A stretch of DNA of 64,000 nucleotides. Origin: Lysobacter silvisoli. Lineage in GTDB: Bacteria; Pseudomonadota; Gammaproteobacteria; Xanthomonadales; Xanthomonadaceae. A model generated the notes under the pieces. That model made no database searches and was not told the DNA's origin. It saw nothing but the letters and a program-made list of their open reading frames with translations. The stretch lies in assembly GCF_003382365.1 (NCBI RefSeq), contig NZ_QTSU01000001.1:1054001-1118000 (forward strand), in the 5' to 3' direction. The position numbers and the translations under genes were made by a program. Positions 53,009 through 62,800 of this stretch are shown piece by piece; position 1 is the first letter of the stretch; each line of letters begins with the position of its first letter.

Positions 53009-53871
53009 GCTTCCTTTCTCGTCTGTGCACGATGGTTGTTCGTGTAACTAATGCGGAGGTATTCCTCACCTCCGGCTTCCGGATCATAGCTGCACATCGA
53101 TCGAAAAATGTGACAAATGCCCGGCTTTTGCTTTTAAACGATCTAAGAGCAGATCTGAGGACATCGCCGCGCCGATTCATTTTTTATCGACGAAGCGACA
53201 AGCGCTTCCATGCAGTTTTCATCCTCTTGCAATGTGCTCAAGTCAAAGTAACGTTGCGTTGACAGTTTGCAGGACACTCTGCTATGAGTGTCCTCGGGGA
53301 TGAGTATCGACACTTTGTGCTTGCGCTACTGCAAGCGTTTTCATCGTCGTCGTCGGTACTCACAAACCGCAACGTAGGGATACCGTTGTGTGCGCCGCAT
53401 GTGTGTATTTTCACGCGTGCCTTGAAGGATCGAGTAGTGGGCGGCCATGTCTGAAGAAGTGTTTTCTCCGGTTCACCGGAATTTTCGGCTTTTCGTTGAT
53501 CCACCCGTAAAAGCTTCCAACTCCGCGTTGGAAACTGCCGTCGATGTTGGCTTGTTGCCCATCGACCCTGTAAGCGAGTGCGAGTTCCGAAGGCCGCTCG
53601 ATGCGTTAGGCATCGTCGTAGGCGACATGCGGCTGCATAACGGCAAGCGAAAGCGCGCTACCGCTACGGCTTCGCGCGCAGCACCCTTGCGCGATCGGAA
53701 CCGATCCGGACGCAGTCGCGGCGCTTGGCCGGAGTTCGGATTGTTTCGCGTCCTACGTCAGCGACGAAGCGGGAGCTGACGCAGCGCTAGACGATTAGGC
53801 GTATCGGAGCAGATCCGGTACTGCCGGAACCACGCAGGATGCACGCACTCTACAGGGAAGTAGCAACGCGC
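53009..53871. promoter_or_regulatory. 863-bp structured intergenic region before the PKS
   Basis: This gap has lower GC than the flanks and no credible gene. It contains three clean dyads: CGGAGGT/ACCTCCG at 53054-53074, AGGACACTC/GAGTGTCCT at 53271-53294 (9 bp, 6-nt loop) and GCTTGC/GCAAGC at 53319-53336. None has a T-run. It must hold the divergent promoters of the phosphopantetheinyl transferase and the PKS, and is long enough for several regulator sites. Confidence 0.6.
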
Positions 53872-56800
53872 ATGAAAGCACCGGGCAAGGCTCCAGCGAT
53901 GCGTCACGCGTCGCCGAAAATCTCCGCCTCCGACTTGCAATCCGCCCAGCTGCCGGCCGATGCCGAGCGCCTGGCCACGGCTATCGTGGCGGCCCAGGTG
54001 CGTGCGTTGTTCGCCGACGCGCAGGGCGAGTACGCGCCGGGCGAACGCCGGGCCACGCTGCGTCCCGCGCACGGCCGCTGGCTGGATGCGCTGCTAGGCC
54101 ATCTTCAGGCGCACCAGCTCATCGCCTCCGATCCGCTCACGGGTCGTTGCCGCTTTCTCATAGACGAAAGCCTCGAGGCGCTGTGGCCGCGCTGGGACGC
54201 GGCGATGCCGGGCTGGTGCGAGAACGCCAACCATCGCGCCTATCTCACCCTGATCGAAGCCTGCCTGCGCCGGCTGACCGACGTCCTGACCGGCGCGCTG
54301 CCCGCCACCGACGTGGTGTTTCCCGATTCGTCGATGCACTTGGTCGAGGGCATCTACAAGCACAACCTGATCGCCGATCACTTCAATCGAGTGCTCGGCG
54401 ATACCCTGCGCGCGGAATTCGCCGCCAAGGCCGAGCGCGGCGAGCGAGGCCTGCGTCTGCTTGAAATCGGCGCCGGCACCGGCGGCACCACCGCGGGGCT
54501 GCTGCCGATGCTGCGCGGTTTCGGCGACCTGGTCGAAGAGTATTGCTACACCGACCTGTCCAAGGCCTTCCTGCTGCACGCGCAGGAAGTCTACGAGCCC
54601 GAGTTTCCGGCGCTGCGCACCGCGATCTTCGATGTCGGCAAGCCGCTAGCGCGGCAGTCGGTCGAGGGCGACCGTTACGACGCGGTGATCGCGACCAACG
54701 TGCTGCACGCCACTACCGACATGCGCGAGACCGTGCGCAACGCCAAAGCGCTGCTCAAGCGCGGCGGTCTGCTGCTGGTCAACGAACTGTGCGCGTGGTC
54801 GTGGCAGACCCATTTCACCTTCGGCCTGCTCGATGGCTGGTGGCTGCACGAGGACCGGAGGCTGCGCCTGCCCGGCAGCCCCTGCCTGTCCCCAACGCAG
54901 TGGACATCGCTGCTGAAGGCCGAGCGCTTCCTCGACATCCGTTTTCCGGCCGACGTGGATCATGGGCTGGGTCAGTTGGTCCTGGCGGCCAGAAGCGACG
55001 GCGTAGTCCGCCAGCGCTTACTGCCGTCGGCCGCGCCCGGCGTTGCAGCGCCCGAGGCCGCGTTCGCGACGGAGACGTCAGCGCCAGCTGCGGTATCCGC
55101 CTCGGCCAGCATCTGCCCGCCGTCCGGCGACGCCGCGCTGCGAGCGGCCTGCTCGCTGCTGTTCCGGGAGATGATCGCGGGGGCGCTGCGGATGGCCCCT
55201 GGTGAGATCGAGACCCATAAGCCCCTGGAGCACTACGGGCTGGACAGCATCCTGGTCGTGCAGCTGACCACGCATTTCCGCAAGCTGTTTCCGGACACGC
55301 GCAGCACCCTGTTTTTCGAAGTGCACAGCGTCGACGGCCTGGTCGACTATTTCCTTGAGCACGACCGGGAAACCGTCGTGCGCGCGGCCTCCGCGCATGC
55401 GGCTGCGGTATCGGCCTCCGCCGCGGCCGCGCCCGGATCGACGCGGTCGCCGGCCGTGTCTGCGCCTGCCGCGCGCGCGCCGGGCAAAGCGCTGGACCGC
55501 TCCGGTCGCCAGCGGCCGGCACCGCGTGGTGACGTATCGCCGGTGCGGCCGGCAGCGGACGCTACGGCTTCCGTCGATGCGCCAGCGCAGCGTGCGGCGC
55601 GCTTCGATGTCGCCATCATCGGCGTCAGCGGCCGCTATCCGCAGGCGCCCGATCTGGATTCGTTCTGGGACAACCTGGCGTCCGGGCGCAGTTGCGCGAG
55701 CGAAATCCCGGCCGACCGTTGGCGCTGGCAGGACTATTACGACGCCGAGCAGGGCAAAGCCGGAAAGATCAACACCCGCTGGGGCGGTTTTCTCGACGAG
55801 ATCGACAAGTTCGATCCGCTGTTCTTCCGGATCGCGCCCAAGGAGGCGAAGAAGATCGACCCGCAGGAACGCCTGTTCCTGGAAACCAGCTATCACGCGA
55901 TCGAGGACAGCGGCTACACGCCCGCGACGCTCGCGCCGGGCGGCAAGGTCGGCGTGTTCGTCGGCGTCATGAACTCGCGCTACACCGTGCAGCCCTTGTA
56001 CTACTCGGTCGCCAACCGGGTCTCGTTCCTGTTCGACTTCTCCGGTCCTTCCTTCGCGGTCGACAGCGCCTGCTCCTCCTCGCTCACCGCGATCCATCTG
56101 GCCCTGGACAGCCTGTACGGCGGCATGTGCGAGGCCGCGATCGCCGGTGGCGTGAGCCTGATCGTCGATCCGCAGCACATGCAGGAACTCACCGCCCTGG
56201 GAATGTTGTCGCAAGGCGCGCAGTGCCGCTCCTTCGGCCGCAATGCCGACGGATTCGTCGATGCCGAAGGCGTGGGTGCGGTGGTGCTCAAGCCGCTGGA
56301 TCATGCCCTGCGCGACGGCGATACCGTTTACGCGGTGATCAGGGGCAGCGCGCTGAACGCCGGCGGCCGTACCCACGGCTACACGGTGCCCAACCCGGTG
56401 GCGCAGGCCGAGGTGGTGTCGTCCGCGTTGGCCCGCGCCAACGTCGATTCCGCCGAAGTGAGCTACATCGAGGCCCACGGCACGGGCACCGCGCTGGGCG
56501 ATCCGATCGAAGTCGCCGGCCTGACCAAGGCGTTCCGTGCCAGCCGCCGCACGCCGGCCGAAGCCGGCGCGCAAGCTCAGCACTGCGCCATCGGCTCGCT
56601 GAAATCCAACATCGGCCACTGCGAGTCGGCTGCCGGCATCGCGGCCCTGACCAAGGTGTTGCTGCAGTTCCGGCACGGGCAGCTGGTGCCCACCCTGCAC
56701 GCGGACGAGGTCAACGACGAGATCGATTTCTCGAAGACGCCGTTCCGCCTGCAGCGTTCCCTGCAGCCGTGGCTGCGGCCGGTGCTGGGCGAGGCCGCTG

Positions 56801-59800
56801 CTGCGCGCGAGGTGCCGCGCATCGCCGGCATCTCGTCCTTCGGCGCCGGCGGTGCCAACGCGCATCTGGTGCTGCAGGAGCCGCTGTCGTTGGCGGCCGA
56901 CGCCGATGGCTCTTCACAAGACGAGGGCCACCGCGCCTACGTGCTGCCCTTGTCGGCGCGCACCCCTGAGCAGTTGCAGCGGAAGATCGAGCGCCTGCTG
57001 GGCTTTCTGCAGCGCGATGCCGCCGGCGCCGCCCTGCGCGACATCGCCTATACCCTGCAGGTCGGGCGCGAGGCGATGGACGAACGCGTCGCCTTCGTAG
57101 CCACGTCGTTGGACGATCTGCGATGTCAACTGCAGGCGCTGTCGGACACCGCGCATCCTGGTCCCGGCGAGTATCGGGGCAGTGTGCGCAAGCACAAGGA
57201 ATTCCTCTCCGTCTGCAATGGCGATCCGGCCTTCAGCGCACGCCGCGATGGCTGGCTGATCGAGCGGGATCTGGCGCGGATCTCGGAGCACTGGGTCAAG
57301 GGCGTCGAGATCGACTGGGTGCGGCTGCATGCCGGTACCCGCCCCCGGCGCATCCGTCTGCCGGCCTATCCCTTCGCACGCGATCGTCACTGGATCGAGC
57401 CGCAACGCACGCTGGGCGACGCCCGGACGGCGGCAACGGCGCATCCGCTGCTGCAGCGGAACACTTCGACCTTGCGCGGCCCGGCCTACAGCGTCGGCTT
57501 GAACGGCGATGAGCGCTTCCTGCTGCAGGACGCGGCCGGCGGGCGCCGCTTGCCGGCGCTACTGTGCCTGGAAATGGCGCACGCGGCGATCGCGGCGGCG
57601 TATCCCCACGAGCTCGCCACACGCGAACTGCGCTTCGAGCACGTGGTTGCCGACGATGCGATCCTGGTCGACGAAGGCTGCGAGCTGCACATTGCGCTGC
57701 TGCCCGGCACCGACGAGGCCCTGGGCTTCGAGATCTACACGACCCGGGGCGGTCTCGAACGCGTGCATTGCCAAGGCCGTGCTTCGTTCACCGCGCAGGA
57801 CGCGCAGGGCAGGGCGGATGTGGCCGCCTTGGCCGCAGGCCTCGCTCGTGGCGCTCCGATCAATGCCGTCCACGACCGGCTGGCGACGCTCGGCCTGCAT
57901 GGCCTGCGCGCTCAGCGCCTCGCGCGTATGGGCCACGAGGTAGTGCTGGAGTTCGCCGCCGACACCGCCGGCACCGACCCATGGACGTTCCCTCCCGACG
58001 TGCTCGCATCCGTGCCGTCCGCCGCCGCCTGGCTGCTGGACGAGCTCGGGCTGACGCCCTCCGTACCGTCCGAGGTTGCGCTGCGCGCGGTGCAGAGCGC
58101 ACGCCTGCGCTCCGACAGCGACCGTCCGGTCTATGTGGTCCTAGGCCTTCGAGATGACCGTTCCGGGCGCTTTGACCTGGCGCTGTACGACGCGCAAGGC
58201 AAACCCTGCCTACGCGCCGACGGCCTGCATCTGGAGTGGACGCGCGCGTTCGAGGACGCGTCCATTTTGCCGGCCGACCGGGGCGATGCAGCTAGGAACG
58301 GCCCGATCCAGGCCGCCGCGGCCGCTCCTGCCGAAACCGCCGCGTCGACGCCGGCCTTGTCCGCGACCGGCACGCGCATCGTCTTCCTGCCGACCGCCGT
58401 GTCCTCGGAAACGCAGGTGCGCGTTGGCGCGGTCACGGCCAAGCCCAGTGCGATGCGCTTGCGCGAGGTTGACGAACTCGATGCGGCGCCGGCGCCGCGC
58501 TCCCTCGGCGCATCCGCGATCGCGCTGTCATCGCCGGATGCCGAGCCGCTGGCGGATGCGCCACCGGCCAGCGTCGAATTGCGCGGACATGGCAGCGGCG
58601 TGTTCTCCATTGTCCTGTTGCAGCCCGAGCTGGATCGCGTCGTCGTCGCGCAATCGCTGCTGGCGCTGGAGCACCTGCGCGAACGCGAAGACACCCGCCT
58701 GGTGCTGTTGGTCGGCCCCCAAGCCGATCTCCTGCACGGCAGCCCGGAAGCGCTCGATGACGACGTCGCGGCCGCGCTGTATCGCGCTGTCGTCGACTTC
58801 CCGCTGCCGACCGTCGCGGTGCTCGCGGGCGGCGCCGACGGCCCCGGCTTCCTGCTGGGCGCGCTGTGCGATTTCATGGTCTGCGCGAACGAATCGCGCT
58901 ACGGCTATGCCGGCACCCAGCGCGCTGTGCCAGTCACGGCGGCGGAGGCTGCATTGCTGGCGGCCCGCTTCGGCGATGCCTGGGCGGAGGATCTGATCTA
59001 TGTCAGCGGCGCTCAGAGAGGGCGTGAGCTGGCGCAGAAGGGCTGGACCGTTCCTGTCGTCGCGCGCGAAGGCGCCATGGCCGCGGCCTTGGCGCTGGCC
59101 GGGTCCATTGCGACCAAGCCACGGGATTCGCTGCACCTGCTGAAGGCGCACCTGTCCTTCGCGCTGCGCGAGGGCGTGTCGCGTCTGGGTTCGCGCGATG
59201 AGTCCGCCGCGGATGCATCCGACGCGCCGCCGTCCGCGACGGTGCCCGTCGTACTGCCGCAGGCGCGGTCCGGAATCGCGATCGAATCCTTGTCCGACAC
59301 GGCCGTTTCTGTGCGCTTGGCCGAAAAAGCCGGGGGCGCCGCCCCGGCCGCCTTGCTGAGCGACTTGCGCGCGACGCTGGCCGAGCTGGCGCAGCATGCC
59401 GGCGCTGCATCGGTCGTGCTGCGCAGCGGCCTGGATGGGTTTCTGCCCGCCATAGGCGACGCTGCCGAGGCGCGGCGGGTCGATGCGGAGCTGGCGGCGC
59501 TGCAGCAGGCTTTATGCGAGCACCCGGCGCCGGTGGTGGTCGCCTTCGAAGGCGATGCCGATGGCGCCGGCTGGTTGCTGGGCTTGAGCGCGGACGCCTG
59601 CGTCCACGCAGAGCGCGCGCGCTATTCGACCGATGCGCTTTGGCACGATCCATCGCTGTTGCGACGTGGGGCAGCGCTGTTAACCCATCGCCTGGGCGCC
59701 AATCGCGCGAAGCGTTGCCTGCTGGAACCGGCGGCGATCGCCGGGGCCGAACTGGCGTCCGCGGGCGCGATCGTGCGCAGCGATGCGGCCGACGTGCTGG

Positions 59801-62800
59801 CGCATGCGTTGGCGCTGGCGGGCGCCTTTCCGCTGCGCGCATCCGCGCTGCGCGCGCGCCGTCGAGCCGCCGTGTCGGCCCGGCTGGCAGAGCCTTCGAC
59901 GGTATCGGCCACGAACGATGCCAGCCCGGTGGCGGCGCGGCGGCCCCTGCCGGAATTTCCCGCCATCGAGACCGAACTGCGCGGCAACGGCGTGCTGCTC
60001 GTGCGCATGGTCGATCGCGAGGCGAAGAACATGTTCTCGCCCGCGCTGGTCCGCGGGCTGGAGCAGGTGTTCGCCCACATCGATGCGTCGGGCGATTACC
60101 GCGCTGTCGTGCTTTGCGGCTACGACACCTATTTCTCCTGCGGCGGCACCCGCGACAGCCTGCTGGCGATCCAGCAGGGCAGCGCCAAGTTCACCGACAC
60201 CAAGATCTACCAGCTGCCGATGAGCTGCAGCGTGCCGGTCGTCGCCGCCATGCAGGGACACGCGATCGGTGGCGGCTGGACCTTGGGCATGTTCGCCGAC
60301 CTGTGCGTGTTCAGCGCCGAAAGCCGCTACATCAGCCCGTACATGCAGTACGGATTCACGCCGGGTGCGGGCTCGACGCTGATCTTCCCGGCCACGCTCG
60401 GCCCCGACCTCGCCAGAGAGACCCTGTTCGCCGCCGTCGAGTACAGCGGCAGCGAATTGCGCGCCAAGGGGCTGCCGCACGCCTGCCTTCCGCGCGAGCA
60501 GGTGTTGCCGCATGCGCTGGCTCTGGCGGACGCGATCGCGGCGCGTGCGCCCGCGGACGTGCGCTGGCTGAAGCGGTATTTCGCCGACCCGGGCCTGGCC
60601 GCGGTCGAGGACACGTATGCGCACGAACTGGCCATGCACGCGCAAAGTTTCGTCGGCAAGGAACACGCGCTGCTGGGCGTGATCCGGCATTTCCAGACCG
60701 AAGAACGCATCGTGCCAGTGTCGGCCGCGACGCAGGATGCCGCGGCGCCGCAGGACATCGCGCAGGCCCTGAAGGACCTGCTCGCGACCGAGCTGCAGAT
60801 GGACGCGGGCCAGATCGACGAGGACACGCAGTTCGTCGACCTGGGCCTGGATTCGATCACCGGGGTGACCTGGGTCCGCAAGATCAACGCCGCCTACGGC
60901 ACCCGGATCGAAGCGACCAAGGTCTATAGCCACCCGACGCTGCGCCGGTTCTGCGACTTCGTCGTCGAGCGCATCGCGCTGCCGGGCGTGGCACGGGCGC
61001 AGGCCGCGGCGGCGCCGACTGAGATGCCGGCGCCGACCGAGGCGAACCAAGCCGTCGCGACGGAGACCTCGGCCACGGAAGCCGAGCTGTCCGCCGCGCT
61101 CCGGCACCTGCTGGCGCAGGAACTGCACATGCCGGAAGAGGAGGTCGATGCGCACCGGCAATTCGTCGACCTTGGTCTGGATTCGATCACCGGGGTGACC
61201 TGGGTCCGCAGGATCAATGCGGCCTACGGCACCCGCATCGAAGCGACCAAGGTCTACAGCCATCCGACCCTGGCCGAGTTCGTGCGCTTTCTCGCCGGCC
61301 TGCTGCCGGCGCGTCCGACCCCGCCACGGCCGTCCGCTGCGCCGGCCGCCGCCGTCGATGCCAGACCGCTTATCGGACCCGCGCGTCCGGCCGGACGCTC
61401 GGCCCGCAGCCTGGTCTCGTGGCGCAACCAGGGCGCACGGCCGGTCAAGGGCGGCGACGCCATCGCCATCATCGGCGTGGCTGGCCAGTTCCCGCGCGCC
61501 GGCGACCTCGATGCGTTCTGGCACAACATCGCCAGCGGCAAGGACTGCATCGACACCGTGCCGCCGCAGCGCTGGGATATCGAACGCTACTTCAGCCAGG
61601 ACATCTCGGTGCCCGGCACCACCAACAGCCGCTGGATGGGCGTGTTGGAGGACTGCGATGCGTTCGATCCGTTGTTCTTCAACATCTCGCCGACCGAGGC
61701 CGAGAGCATGGACCCGCAGCAGCGGCTGATGCTGCAGAACTGCTGGCATGCGGTAGAGAACGCCGCGATCGACCCGCGCCGCCTGTCGGGCAGCCGCTGC
61801 GGCGTGTTCATCGGCTGCGGCGCGACCGACTACCACCAGCGTTCGCGCGAGCACCAGGTCAGCAGCCAGGGTTTCACCGGCGCGGCGATGTCGATCCTGG
61901 CCGCGCGCATCGCCTACTTCCTCAACCTGCAGGGGCCGTGCCTGTCGATCGACACCGCATGCTCGTCCTCGCTGGTCGCGATCGCCAACGCCTGCGACAG
62001 CCTGGCCGCGGACAACTGCGACTTGGCGCTGGCCGGCGGCGTGGCGGTGATGGCCGGCCCGAGCATGCACGTCAAGACCGGCCAATCCGGCATGCTCTCG
62101 GCCGACGGCCGATGTTATGCCTTCGATTATCGTGCCAACGGCTTCGTGCCCGGCGAAGGCGTGGGAGCGCTGATGCTCAAGCGCCTGGCCGACGCCGAGC
62201 GCGACGGCGACATCGTCCACGCCGTGATCCGCGGCTGGGGCGTCAACCAGGACGGCAAGACCAACGGCATCACCGCACCGAACCCGGTATCGCAGACGCG
62301 CCTGATGCGCTCCGTCTACGACCGCTTCGGGATCGATCCCGAAGACATCCAGCTGATCGAAGCCCACGGCACCGGCACCAAGCTGGGCGACCCGATCGAA
62401 GTCGAGGGCCTGACCCAGGCCTTCCGCCACTACACCGACAAGACCGGCTACTGCGCCCTGGGCTCGGTCAAGGGCAACATCGGCCACACCCTCTATGCGG
62501 CCGGCGTGGCCGGCGCGCTCAAGCTGGTGCTGGCGTTGAAGCACCGTCAGCTTCCGCCGGCGGCGAGCTTCGAACGCCTCAATCCGCACATCGATCTGTC
62601 CGACAGCCCGTTCGTGGTCAACACCGCGCTGAAACCCTGGCCCGAGAACGCCAAGGGTGGACGTTCGGCCGTGGTCAGCTCCTTCGGCTTCAGCGGCACC
62701 AATGCGCACCTGGTGCTGGAAGCGGCGCCGGTGCGGGATACGACCGCGGCGGCGGGACGCGATGTCGCCCCGGCGGGTCCGGCGCTGATTCCGTTGTCGG

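Noticed and set aside
53447-53779. 110-codon plus-strand ORF in the PKS leader region
   Set aside because: No ribosome binding site, low-complexity Arg-rich C-terminus and no recognisable conserved sequence.
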